Shown piece by piece: positions 43,689 through 54,213 of a stretch of 64,000 bases of DNA; the stretch's first letter is position 1, and each line of letters begins with the position of its first letter. Source of the DNA: Comamonas testosteroni (GTDB lineage: Bacteria > Pseudomonadota > Gammaproteobacteria > Burkholderiales > Burkholderiaceae_C). The notes under the pieces were generated by a model that saw only the letters and a program-made list of their open reading frames with translations, did no database searches and had not been told where the DNA came from. Both the position numbers and the translations under genes were made by a program. The stretch lies in contig NZ_KZ984439.1 of NCBI RefSeq assembly GCF_003569915.1, positions 1-64,000 of the forward strand. The letters run 5' to 3'.

Positions 43689-46600
43689 ATGGCTCTTTCT
43701 ACAATAGAGCTCATGTTTGTCCATCTGCGCCTGCACACCGAATTTTCCGTCGTTGACGGAACCACCCGCGTCAATGCCATGATCAAGGCTGCTGCCGATG
43801 ACGGGCAGGTGGCGATGGCCATCACCGACTTCAACAGCCTGTTTGGCGGCATCAAGTTCTACAAGGAAGGCCGCGCCAAAGGCGTCAAGCCCGTGCTGGG
43901 CGCGGAAATCGTCATGGAAGGGCTGGGCGATGCCCCGCCGTCGCGCATCATCGTGCTGGTGCAAAGCAAGCTGGGCTATCACAACATTGCCGAGCTGCTG
44001 GCCCGTGGCTGGACGCGCGGTGTGGTGCGCGATCAGGCCCAGCACAAATGGGAATGGCTGCAGGAGCTGGGTGAAGGGTTGATCGTGCTGTCCGGCGCAC
44101 AAGCCGGCCCCGTGGGCATTGCCCTGACGCGCGGTGATGAAAAAGGCGCTGCCGAGATTGCCCAGCGCATGGCGGGCATGTTCCCGCATCGCTTCTATAT
44201 CGAGCTGCAGCGCGCGGGCCGTGCCGATGACGAGTCCTATGTGGCCGCTGCCGTCAAGCTGGCGGGGCGTCTGAACCTGCCCGTGGTGGCCACCCACCCG
44301 ATTCAGTACTTCAAGCCCGACGACTACGAGTCGCACGAGGCGCGCGTGTGCATTGCCGAAGGCGAGATCCTGGGCAACACCAAGCGCGTGCGCAAATTCA
44401 CGCGCGAGCAGTATTTCAAGACCGCTGCCGAGATGCAGGCCTTGTTTGCCGACATCCCCAGTGCGATCGAAAACACGGTGGAAATTGCCCGCCGTTGCAG
44501 TCTGACGCTGGTGCTGGGCAACCCGCAGTTGCCCAACTTTCCCGTGCCGGACGGCATGACCATGGACGAGTTCTTTCGCCAGGAGTCCTATCACGGTCTT
44601 GATGAGCGGCTGGCTCACCTTTACCCGGACCCGGCCAAGCGCGAGGCCGAGCGCCCGCGCTATGTAGAGCGCCTGGAGTTTGAGTTGGGCACCATCATGA
44701 AGATGGGTTTCCCCGGCTACTTCCTCATCGTGTCGGACTTTATCAAGTGGGCCAAGGGCAATGGCTGCCCCGTGGGCCCGGGCCGGGGCTCGGGCGCGGG
44801 CTCGCTGGTGGCCTATGTGCTCAAGGTGACCGACCTCGATCCGCTGGAATACAACCTGCTGTTCGAGCGTTTCCTGAACCCCGAGCGCGTTTCCATGCCC
44901 GACTTTGACGTGGACTTCTGCCAGCAAAACCGCGACCGCGTGATCGAGTACGTCAAGCAGCGCTACGGGCGCGACGCCGTCAGCCAGATTGCCACCTTCG
45001 GCACCATGGCCGCGCGCGCGGCCATCCGCGACGTGGGCCGGGTGCTGGACATGAGCTACACCTTCTGCGACGGCATCTCCAAGCTGATCCCGAACAAGCC
45101 CGGTCTGCACGTCACGCTCAAATACCCGCCCAACCCGCCCAAGGAAGGCGACAAGTACACCTACGCCATCAAGGAAGAACCGATTCTGGCCGAGCGCATC
45201 GAGCGCGAGGAAGACGTCAAGACCATCATCGAGATGGCCCAGAAGCTCGAGGGCATGACCCGCAACATCGGCATGCACGCCGGCGGTGTGGTGATCGCAC
45301 CGGGCAAGCTGGCTGACTTCTGCCCGCTGTACCAGCAGCCCGGCAGTACCTCGGCCGTGGCCATGTACGACAAGGACGACGTGGAAGCCGTGGGCCTGGT
45401 GAAGTTCGACTTCTTGGGTCTGGCTACGCTCACCATCCTGGAAATTGCGCGCGAATTCATCATGAAGCGCCACAAGGGCCAGGAAAACTTCCAGTTCGAG
45501 AACATTCCGCTGGACGACTACCCGACCTACAAGCTGTTCCAGGAAGGCAAGACCGAAGCCGTCTTCCAGTTTGAATCGCGCGGTATGCAGCAGATGCTCA
45601 AGGAAGCCAAGCCTTCGCGTCTGGAGGACCTGATTGCGCTGAACGCCTTGTACCGCCCCGGCCCCATGGACCTGATTCCCACCTTTATTGCCCGTAAACA
45701 CGGGCAGGAAGTCGTGGAATACCCGCATCCGCTGGTGGAGCCTGTGCTCGCTGAGACCTACGGCATCATGGTCTATCAGGAGCAGGTGATGCAGACCGCC
45801 CAGGTGCTGGGTGGCTACAGCCTTGGCGGCGCCGACTTGCTGCGCCGTGCCATGGGCAAGAAAAAAGTCGAGGAAATGGCCAAGCACCGGATGATCTTCC
45901 GGGAAGGTGCGGCCAAGAATGGTCTGGACGAAGCCAAGGCTGACGAAGTCTTCGACTTGATGGAAAAGTTCGCGGGCTACGGCTTCAACAAGTCGCACGC
46001 CGCTGCTTATTCCCTGCTGGCCTACCACACAGGCTGGCTCAAGGTGCACTACACGGCGGAGTTCTACTGCGGCAATATGACCGTGGAAATGGACAACACC
46101 GACAAGCTCAAGGTGCTGTACGAGGACGCGCTCAAGCAGGGCATCACCTTCGAGATGCCCGATGTGAACCGCGGCGTGCACCGCTTCGAGCCGGTGACCG
46201 ATAAAGTCATACGTTATGGCCTTGGAGCCATTAAAGGTACTGGACAAGCTGCTATCGAAGCGATAGTGGCTGCGCGCAATGGCGAAGGCACAGGCCCCAA
46301 TGGTCACGAAAAAGGCCCGTTCAAGAGTCTGTTCGACTTTTGCCTGCGTGTGGATCGCAGCAAGCTCAACAAGCGCACGGTGGAAGCGCTGATCAAGGGC
46401 GGCGCCTTCGACAGCATCGACATGAACCGCGCCTCGCTGATGGCGACGCTGGACACGGCTTTTGGCTTTGCCGCCACCTCGATTGCCAATGCCGACCAGG
46501 GCGGCCTGTTCGACATGATGGGTGACGACGCGTTGGGCTCCAGCACGGCCGAGCCTCCCATGGCCGATGTCCTGCCCTGGGGCGTGAAGGAAAAGCTGAC

Positions 46601-47246
46601 GCTGGAGAAGACGGCGATTGGTTTCTATCTGACCGGTCACCTGTTCGACGAGGTTGAGTCCGAGGTGCGCCGCTTTGTGCGCACCCCGATTGCCGAGATG
46701 CGCGACAGCCGCGAGCCCCAGGTCATGGCCGGCATCATCAGCGGCCTGCGCACCATCAACGGCCAGCGCGGCAAGCTCAGCATCTTCGCGCTGGACGACA
46801 AATCGGCGGTGATTGAAGCATCCATCGACGAAAAAACCATGGCGGCCTGCGCCGATGTGCTCAAGGAAGACGAATTTGTCGTCGTCTCGGGCCGTCTGCA
46901 GCCCGACCGCTTCAGCGGCGGCCTGCGCATGAAGGTGCAGCAGATGTGGAGCCTGGCAGACGCCCGCTGCCGTTTTGCCCGCTATCTACAGGTCAGCGTG
47001 GGCGAGAGCCTACCCGATGTGCCGGGCCTGCTGCGCCAGTTCCCGGCCAAGGTCGAGGAAACCGAGAACGGCAATATCCACCATGGCGTCAAGGTGCGTC
47101 TGGACCTGATCTGCCGCGATGCGCGTGGCTCGGCCGGCTGCGAGCTGGCGCTGGGCGAGAGCAGCCGCTTCTACCCCAGCGACGCGGCGCTGGCAGCCTG
47201 GTACGGCTCGGTAGGGGCGGGGCAGGTCAAAGTCGTCTACGAATAA
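43689..47246 (+). CDS. dnaE: DNA polymerase III alpha subunit
   Basis: The replicative polymerase, 1,185 residues from ATG 43689 (AGGGA upstream); ATG 43713 (MFVHLRLHTEFSVVDG) is possible. It has an N-terminal PHP domain (HLRLHTEFSVVDG), then the palm with the catalytic acidic motif PDFDVDFCQQNRDRVIEYV. Further blocks are GPGRGSGAGSLVAYVL, IGMHAGGVVIAPGKL, FQFESRGMQQMLKEAKP and GYGFNKSHAAAYSLLAYHT. An OB-fold with GIISGLRTINGQRGKLSIFA follows, then a C-terminal tau-binding region. The stretch near 46200-46270 has a lower GC codon choice than its flanks, but it encodes the conserved IRYGLGAIKGTGQAAIEAI. It is monocistronic. Confidence 0.98.
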   Translation: MALSTIELMFVHLRLHTEFSVVDGTTRVNAMIKAAADDGQVAMAITDFNSLFGGIKFYKEGRAKGVKPVLGAEIVMEGLGDAPPSRIIVLVQSKLGYHNIAELLARGWTRGVVRDQAQHKWEWLQELGEGLIVLSGAQAGPVGIALTRGDEKGAAEIAQRMAGMFPHRFYIELQRAGRADDESYVAAAVKLAGRLNLPVVATHPIQYFKPDDYESHEARVCIAEGEILGNTKRVRKFTREQYFKTAAEMQALFADIPSAIENTVEIARRCSLTLVLGNPQLPNFPVPDGMTMDEFFRQESYHGLDERLAHLYPDPAKREAERPRYVERLEFELGTIMKMGFPGYFLIVSDFIKWAKGNGCPVGPGRGSGAGSLVAYVLKVTDLDPLEYNLLFERFLNPERVSMPDFDVDFCQQNRDRVIEYVKQRYGRDAVSQIATFGTMAARAAIRDVGRVLDMSYTFCDGISKLIPNKPGLHVTLKYPPNPPKEGDKYTYAIKEEPILAERIEREEDVKTIIEMAQKLEGMTRNIGMHAGGVVIAPGKLADFCPLYQQPGSTSAVAMYDKDDVEAVGLVKFDFLGLATLTILEIAREFIMKRHKGQENFQFENIPLDDYPTYKLFQEGKTEAVFQFESRGMQQMLKEAKPSRLEDLIALNALYRPGPMDLIPTFIARKHGQEVVEYPHPLVEPVLAETYGIMVYQEQVMQTAQVLGGYSLGGADLLRRAMGKKKVEEMAKHRMIFREGAAKNGLDEAKADEVFDLMEKFAGYGFNKSHAAAYSLLAYHTGWLKVHYTAEFYCGNMTVEMDNTDKLKVLYEDALKQGITFEMPDVNRGVHRFEPVTDKVIRYGLGAIKGTGQAAIEAIVAARNGEGTGPNGHEKGPFKSLFDFCLRVDRSKLNKRTVEALIKGGAFDSIDMNRASLMATLDTAFGFAATSIANADQGGLFDMMGDDALGSSTAEPPMADVLPWGVKEKLTLEKTAIGFYLTGHLFDEVESEVRRFVRTPIAEMRDSREPQVMAGIISGLRTINGQRGKLSIFALDDKSAVIEASIDEKTMAACADVLKEDEFVVVSGRLQPDRFSGGLRMKVQQMWSLADARCRFARYLQVSVGESLPDVPGLLRQFPAKVEETENGNIHHGVKVRLDLICRDARGSAGCELALGESSRFYPSDAALAAWYGSVGAGQVKVVYE

Positions 47247-47370
47247 GGCGCTTTGCTCACGCTTTTCATGCGCTGCCGCGGCCCGCTTTGCTCGTCACAG
47301 CGGGCCTGTGGGTTACGCCCGGCGCATGCTTTGGTGAAGTTTTGCAAAACAGGCTTGATGTCTGCTAATA

Positions 47371-47422
47371 AATTTCATAGCTGAAAGCGCTTGATTGATC
47401 AGGGTTTGGCCTCATTTTTAAG
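47371..47422 (+). repeat. Dispersed repeat, copy K
   Basis: TTTCATAGCTGAAAGCGCTT, then GATTGATCAGGGTTTGGCCT and CATTTTTA. It lies in the 275-bp gap between dnaE and clpS; the rest of that gap shows no gene. Confidence 0.55.
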
Positions 47423-47521
47423 GCTAAGTCATTGATTCCTCGGCAAGCGTCTTGAAATCCCTAACAATGCTATGCATATGCCAGCGCAAAAACACTGCAA
47501 TGGCTCGCTAGAATGGATTTC

Positions 47522-47881
47522 ATGGCAACCCAACCCCCATCAATTCCCCCGGTTCGACCAGCGGTCACCAATACGCCTGGCGATGGTGATTCTCTGGTGC
47601 TCGAGCGCCGTCGCCAGCGCCTGGCGCCGCCGCGCATGTACCAGGTCGTGATGCTCAATGACGACTTCACGCCCATGGAGTTCGTGATTGCGGTGCTGCA
47701 GGAGCTGTTCGGCAAAGACCGTGAATCGGCCACGCAGATCATGCTCAAAATCCACCTCGATGGCCGCGGCGTCTGCGGCGTCTACAGCCAGGATGTGGCC
47801 GCGACCAAGGTCGAGCAGGTACTGCAGGCCGCACAAAAAGCAGGTCATCCGCTGCAGGCCACATTTGAGCCTGTTGAATAA
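47522..47881 (+). CDS. clpS: ClpS, adaptor of ClpAP for N-end rule substrates
   Basis: An adaptor that hands proteins with destabilising N-terminal residues to ClpA. The 119-residue protein starts at ATG 47522 ([11 protein letters not shown]); an ATG at 47513 adds MDF. The disordered N-terminus (about 1-38) is typical. The folded core carries [20 protein letters not shown] (N-degron pocket), [20 protein letters not shown] and [20 protein letters not shown]. The clpA gene follows after 63 bp on the same strand, so they likely share a message. Confidence 0.96.
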   Translation: MATQPPSIPPVRPAVTNTPGDGDSLVLERRRQRLAPPRMYQVVMLNDDFTPMEFVIAVLQELFGKDRESATQIMLKIHLDGRGVCGVYSQDVAATKVEQVLQAAQKAGHPLQATFEPVE

Positions 47882-47944
47882 GCGAATCCCGCCCCAAGAT
47901 TAGTTAGCAGTGAGTCAACCCAAGCAAGCCGAAAGGAGTCGCAC

Positions 47945-50263
<2,319 letters not shown>

Positions 50264-50280
50264 GCGGCGCTGAAACCCAA

Positions 50281-50313
50281 AAAGCCGGCAGTGTCAAAGC
50301 TGCCGGCTTTTTT
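50281..50313 (+). terminator. Terminator after clpA
   Basis: AAAGCCGGCAG / CTGCCGGCTTT, 11-bp stem with 8-nt loop and T-run. The minus strand is similarly suited, so it may also end the regBA message. Confidence 0.93.
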
Positions 50314-50332
50314 GTCTGTAAATTTGCTCTTT

Positions 50333-50388
50333 TATTGATAGCTGCTAGTCTATATAAATCATGGACTAGAAGCTGATTTGACTTCAAA
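50333..50388 (+). repeat. Dispersed repeat, copy E
   Basis: TATTGATAGCTGCTAGTCTA, then AATCATGGACTAGAAGCTGA and TTTGACTTCAAAT. It lies between the clpA terminator and the regA stop codon at 50389. Confidence 0.7.
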
Positions 50389-50925
50389 TCATTTGACCTG
50401 GCGCTTTTCCAGCTTGCGCGCCAGTGTTCTGCGGTGCATGCCCAGGCGGCGCGCGGCTTCCGAGATGTTGAAGCCGGTCTCGGCCAAGGTCTCGTGGATA
50501 TGCTCCCACTCCAGCGTTTTGATGGAGGTCGTGTGGTTGCTGACTTCGACATCCGTGCGGCCTTCGACGCGGCCAAAAGCGGCTTCGATATCGTCGGTGT
50601 TCGAGGGCTTGGCCAGGTAGTGGCAGGCGCCGAGCTTGACGGCTTCCACCGCCGTGGCGATGCTGGCGTAGCCGGTCAGCACGACGATGAGGGCATCGGG
50701 ATTTTTCTGGTGCAGCATCTGCACGCAGTTCAGGCCGGAGGCATTGCCCGCGAGCTTGAGGTCCATGACGGCGTACTGGGGGAGGTTGTGCTCCAGCAGT
50801 TGGAACACATCTTCGCCGCTGACGGCATGCAGCACCCGGTAGCCCCGGCGCTCGAACGAGCGCTTGAGGGTGCGGGCAAAGGCGGCGTCATCTTCGACCA
50901 ACAGCAGTAATCGTTCTTCTTGCAT
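50389..50925 (-). CDS. regA: RegA/PrrA/RoxR-type response regulator
   Basis: A two-component response regulator of the redox-sensing RegA (PrrA/ActR/RoxR) family, 178 residues. The receiver domain has acidic E11/D12/D13, phospho-acceptor Asp55 (VMDLKLAG), Thr84 and Lys106 (LAKPSN). A Fis-like HTH follows: HETLAETGFNISEAARRLGM, HRRTLARKLEKRQVK, nearly the same as in RegA proteins. ATG 50925 is chosen at the family start (MQEERLLLLVEDDAAF), rather than the longer frame. The cognate sensor gene ends 13 bp upstream. RegA proteins control respiration and energy genes; next to cyo this fits control of the bo3 oxidase (inference). Confidence 0.92.
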   Translation of the reverse strand: MQEERLLLLVEDDAAFARTLKRSFERRGYRVLHAVSGEDVFQLLEHNLPQYAVMDLKLAGNASGLNCVQMLHQKNPDALIVVLTGYASIATAVEAVKLGACHYLAKPSNTDDIEAAFGRVEGRTDVEVSNHTTSIKTLEWEHIHETLAETGFNISEAARRLGMHRRTLARKLEKRQVK

Positions 50926-50938
50926 GCAAACAAACGCT

Positions 50939-52240
50939 TCAAATTGCCAGGGCTGACTGAGGCAGGCGAACTTCGACCAGCGCACCGCCGCCGTTGTGCA
51001 CAGACTGATTGCGGGCCTGAACACTGCCGCCCAGCGAGCGCGCCACATTCATGACCAGAAACAGGCCCAGGCCACGGCCCGGGCGCTCTTGCTTGGTGGA
51101 GACATGGCACTGGCCCAGTTGCTGCAGCACGGCGGCATCAAAGCCCGGGCCGTGGTCGCGCACCTGTAGCACCACTTGCTGCTCCTGGCTGGCAATGCTC
51201 AGTTCCACCCAGTCGGGAGAGGCTTCGAGCGCATTGTCCAGCAAATTGAAAATCATTTGCTGCAGCGCAGTATCCGAAAGCATGGCAAAGTCCGCCGCGC
51301 CCTGGTTGCGCAGCGCAAAGTGGCCCACGCTGTTGTGCGCCTGCCAGTGGCTGACGATGCCCTGCATAAAGCTCACGAAGGTGGTCGATTCAGCACCTTC
51401 GGCCCGCGTTTCGCCGGCAGACAGCAATACACCCGAGACGATGGACTTGCAGCGCAGCAACTGGCGCTGCATCTCCTGCAGGTCTTCGCGCAGGTCTTCG
51501 TCCTGCATCAGCGCGGGCATGTGCTGCCAGTCGCCCAGAATGACGGACATGGTGGCCATGGGCGTGCCCAGCTCGTGGGCTGCGCCCGTGGCCAGCAGGC
51601 CCAGGCGCACGATGTGCTCCTCCTCGCTGGCGCGCTGGCGCATGTCGGAGATGCGCGTGTCGCGGCGGCGCATATTGTCGACAATGCGGGTGAGGAAGAC
51701 GATGGTCAGAATGCTGGTCAGCCCGAAGCTGAGCAGCACCCCAATCACATAGAGGCTGGGCAGGCCTTCCTGGCTGACAAACTGCACATGCAGCGGCTGA
51801 TGAAACAGGGTCAGGCCGATGACGCCGACAAAAGAGGCCGCCACCACGCACCAGGTGTAGTGGGGGCGCAGCAGCACGGCGCTCAGAATGCCCTGCAGCA
51901 GATACAGATAGATAAAGGGGTTGCTGGCGCCGCCGCTCAGATACAGCTGAATGGTCAGGGCCAGCACATCGGCCAGCAGCGCGTAGAAGACGCTGCGCGA
52001 TGTGACAGGGCGGTGCGGGCCCTGGCTCCAGTAGATATAGGCCAGATTGGTGGCCACCAGCGCCACCAGCACCAGCGCCATGGGCAGCAGCGGCAGGGTG
52101 ATGTTGAAGCCATAGTGCACCAGCGAGATGGTCACCACCTGGCCGACCACGGCAATCCAGCGCAGCTGGATCAGCAGCTGCATGTTCTGCCGCTCGGTCA
52201 GCCGCTGAACGCGAAACAGGGAATCGGAACTTTTGCTCAC
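50939..52240 (-). CDS. regB: RegB/PrrB-type redox sensor histidine kinase
   Basis: An inner-membrane sensor kinase, 433 residues. Six or so membrane helices (about 25-190) include the RegB quinone-binding motif GGASNPF (103-109), which is a hallmark of the family. The H box is GAAHELGTPMAT with His222, N box FNLLDNALEAS, then G boxes DHGPGFDAAV and GRGLGLFLVMNVA. It senses quinone redox state and phosphorylates RegA. It is followed by regA after 13 bp and preceded by SURF1/cyo genes, from which it is separated by a terminator at 52327-52353. The linkage to bo3 oxidase suggests control of oxygen-related respiration. Confidence 0.92.
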   Translation of the reverse strand: MSKSSDSLFRVQRLTERQNMQLLIQLRWIAVVGQVVTISLVHYGFNITLPLLPMALVLVALVATNLAYIYWSQGPHRPVTSRSVFYALLADVLALTIQLYLSGGASNPFIYLYLLQGILSAVLLRPHYTWCVVAASFVGVIGLTLFHQPLHVQFVSQEGLPSLYVIGVLLSFGLTSILTIVFLTRIVDNMRRRDTRISDMRQRASEEEHIVRLGLLATGAAHELGTPMATMSVILGDWQHMPALMQDEDLREDLQEMQRQLLRCKSIVSGVLLSAGETRAEGAESTTFVSFMQGIVSHWQAHNSVGHFALRNQGAADFAMLSDTALQQMIFNLLDNALEASPDWVELSIASQEQQVVLQVRDHGPGFDAAVLQQLGQCHVSTKQERPGRGLGLFLVMNVARSLGGSVQARNQSVHNGGGALVEVRLPQSALAI

Positions 52241-52326
52241 CGCGCAATTGTCCTTGACCCTGCATGTACGCGACGATCAGGGGCTTTGCCGTTTTGGTGT
52301 AGTGACCAGGTCAAATTGTGCAGGCA

Positions 52327-52353
52327 TGAAAAAAGCGCCCTTGGAGGGCGCTT
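52327..52353 (-). terminator. Terminator after the cyo-SURF1 operon
   Basis: On the minus strand AAGCGCCC / GGGCGCTT with a TCCAA loop and then TTTTTT. It lies just downstream of SURF1 (ends 52369) and before regB (starts 52240). Confidence 0.9.
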
Positions 52354-52368
52354 GTGAGGGTGGCTAGA

Positions 52369-53163
52369 TCAGGCTTTGAGCGCTGCGGCCTTGTCGTGGC
52401 GGCGCACCAGCCAGGCTGCACCTAAAACCATAGCAGCTAGCCCATACCATGTAATGGCATAGACCAGATGGCTGTTGGGAAACTGGATCACCGTCATGCC
52501 CGAGCGCAGCACGCCGTCGAACATGGCATCAGGCTTGGCCTGGGCATGCGCGGGGTTGCTCTTGGGAACGCCCAGGTCAATGAAGTAGGGCGCTGCCTGC
52601 GTGAGCCCCATGGACTGCGCCATGGCCGTGACATCGCGCGAGTACCACTGGCCGCTGGCGCCATCGTTCTTGCGCAGAAAGCCGCCACCGGGCTCGCTCA
52701 TGCGCATCAGGCCGATCACGGTCACGGTTTCGGTCGATGGACTGGCTTCGCCAATCTGCTTGAGCCACTCGCTGCGCATCTTCTCGGGCGTGAAGCCGCG
52801 GTTGACCCAAATCTGAGAGCCATCGGCCAGTTGCAGCGGCGTCATGACCCAAAAGCCCGAGCCGTCTTCGGTCAGCGCCTTGCTCAGCACGCTTTGCCGG
52901 TCCAGCCAGATGCCCTGAGTCTGCACCGGCAGGTATTCGTAGTTGGCGGCATTGATCTGGGGCCATTGGGCCTGTGCTGGCACGGCGACAGGGGCGCTGT
53001 GCACGCGCTGGTCCACGCGCTCGATCAGATCGAGCTTCCAGGCGCGGCGCTGCACCTGCCAGGTGCCCAGTGCGATGAACCCTAAAAACAAAGCGATGCC
53101 CACTATCGCGAGCATCGCCTTGGTGAAGGGAGAGCGCTGCCGCGCAGCGCTCTGGTTCTTCAT
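52369..53163 (-). CDS. SURF1-family protein (oxidase assembly factor)
   Basis: A 264-residue membrane protein of the SURF1/Shy1 family, which helps insert heme into heme-copper oxidases. It starts at ATG 53163 (MKNQSAARQRSPF), 8 bp after the cyoD stop; the longer frame into cyoD is spurious. It has N- and C-terminal transmembrane helices (AMLAIVGIALFLGFIALGTW; YAITWYGLAAMVLGAAWLVR) with a large loop between. Family motifs are GTWQVQRRAWKLDLI near the start and WVNRGFTPEK in the middle. SURF1 is better known next to cytochrome c oxidase (cox) genes; here it is the fifth gene of a quinol oxidase operon. Confidence 0.88.
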   Translation of the reverse strand: MKNQSAARQRSPFTKAMLAIVGIALFLGFIALGTWQVQRRAWKLDLIERVDQRVHSAPVAVPAQAQWPQINAANYEYLPVQTQGIWLDRQSVLSKALTEDGSGFWVMTPLQLADGSQIWVNRGFTPEKMRSEWLKQIGEASPSTETVTVIGLMRMSEPGGGFLRKNDGASGQWYSRDVTAMAQSMGLTQAAPYFIDLGVPKSNPAHAQAKPDAMFDGVLRSGMTVIQFPNSHLVYAITWYGLAAMVLGAAWLVRRHDKAAALKA

Positions 53164-53171
53164 GGAGTTCG

Positions 53172-53579
53172 TCAAGGTGTGACGACAGCAGGAGCCGTGG
53201 CAGCAGGTGCTGCAGGCATCTCGTGAGTGGGCATCATGTGGGTGTTCATGTTGTGCATGACCCAAAGCGTGCCGGAGATCGCAATCGCCAGGAAGATGAC
53301 CGTGAAGATGGTGGACAGCATGGTCCAGCCGCCCTGGATCTTGCCGTTCATGTGCAGGAAGTACACCATGTGCACCAGCACCTGAACGATGGCGAAGATA
53401 CCGAGCACAGCCACGGCGGTGGAGCGATCGGTGATCACGTCGTTCATGATCAGGTAGAAGGGAATGGCAGTCAGGATGACGGCCAGGATAAAGCCCTTGA
53501 CGTAGTCGCCCATGGTGACATGAATGTCGTCATGTGCGTGGTGATCGTCATGACCTGCGTGGATATCGTGTGCGCTCAT
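53172..53579 (-). CDS. cyoD: Cytochrome bo3 ubiquinol oxidase subunit IV
   Basis: A 135-residue, three-helix subunit (FILAVILTAIPFYLIMND; VLGIFAIVQVLVHMVYFLHM; IFTVIFLAIAISGTLWVMHN). It begins with a His-rich N-terminus (HDIHAGHDDHHAHDDIHV) and ends in a Pro/Ala-rich tail. Length and topology fit CyoD. It starts directly at the cyoC stop (the genes abut at 53579/53580) and ends 8 bp before SURF1. Confidence 0.93.
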   Translation of the reverse strand: MSAHDIHAGHDDHHAHDDIHVTMGDYVKGFILAVILTAIPFYLIMNDVITDRSTAVAVLGIFAIVQVLVHMVYFLHMNGKIQGGWTMLSTIFTVIFLAIAISGTLWVMHNMNTHMMPTHEMPAAPAATAPAVVTP

Positions 53580-54197
53580 TTACAGCACCCCCATCAGATA
53601 CACAAAGGTGAACACGCCGATCCAGACCACGTCCAAGAAGTGCCAGAACATGGACAGGCAGTTGATACGGCGCACATTGGCTTCATTGAGGCCGTGCTTC
53701 TTGACCTGGATCATCAGGGTGACCAGCCAGATCAGGCCAAACGTCACGTGGATACCGTGGGTGCCCACCAGCGTGAAGAAGGACGACAGGAAGGCGCTGC
53801 GCTGAGGACCTGCACCTTCATGGATCAGGTGGTGGAACTCATACAGTTCCACGCACAGGAAGGCCAGACCCAGCAGACCGGTGACGGCCAGCCACAGCAG
53901 CGTGCCGTTCACGTTCTTCTTTTGCTTTTGCAGCATGGCAAAGCCGAAGGTGATGGACGACAGCAGCAGGAAGGCGGTATTGATCGCCACCAGACCCAGG
54001 TCGAACAGTTCCTTGCCGGTGGGGCCAGCCGCATAGCTGCGGCCCAGCACACCGTAGGTTGCGAAGAGCGCTGCAAAGATCAGGCAGTCGCTCATCAGAT
54101 AGAGCCAGAAGCCCAGCGAGGTGCCGTTCTCTGGATGGGGCTCATGCGCGAGGTGGTACTCGCGTGGGCCCACTGTGGCGGTATGTGTATTGGACAT
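53580..54197 (-). CDS. cyoC: Cytochrome bo3 ubiquinol oxidase subunit III
   Basis: A 205-residue subunit with five transmembrane helices, from TSLGFWLYLMSDCLIFAALF to LMGVL at the end. Core motifs are FELYEFHHLIHEGAGPQRSA-like (here VELYEFHHLIHEG), and THGIHVTFGLIWLVTLMIQV, with the last helix at NCLSMFWHFLDVVWIGVFTF. It is 16 bp downstream of cyoB and abuts cyoD. Confidence 0.96.
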   Translation of the reverse strand: MSNTHTATVGPREYHLAHEPHPENGTSLGFWLYLMSDCLIFAALFATYGVLGRSYAAGPTGKELFDLGLVAINTAFLLLSSITFGFAMLQKQKKNVNGTLLWLAVTGLLGLAFLCVELYEFHHLIHEGAGPQRSAFLSSFFTLVGTHGIHVTFGLIWLVTLMIQVKKHGLNEANVRRINCLSMFWHFLDVVWIGVFTFVYLMGVL

Positions 54198-54213
54198 CGT
54201 TTAAATCTCCGCC

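Noticed and set aside
46200..46270. Low-GC stretch inside dnaE as a repeat insertion
   Set aside because: It encodes the conserved IRYGLGAIKGTG motif of all DnaE proteins, so it is ordinary coding sequence with unusual codons.
43668..46640. A 990-codon open frame antisense to dnaE
   Set aside because: Same reason: it lacks any protein signature and is covered by the conserved polymerase on the other strand.
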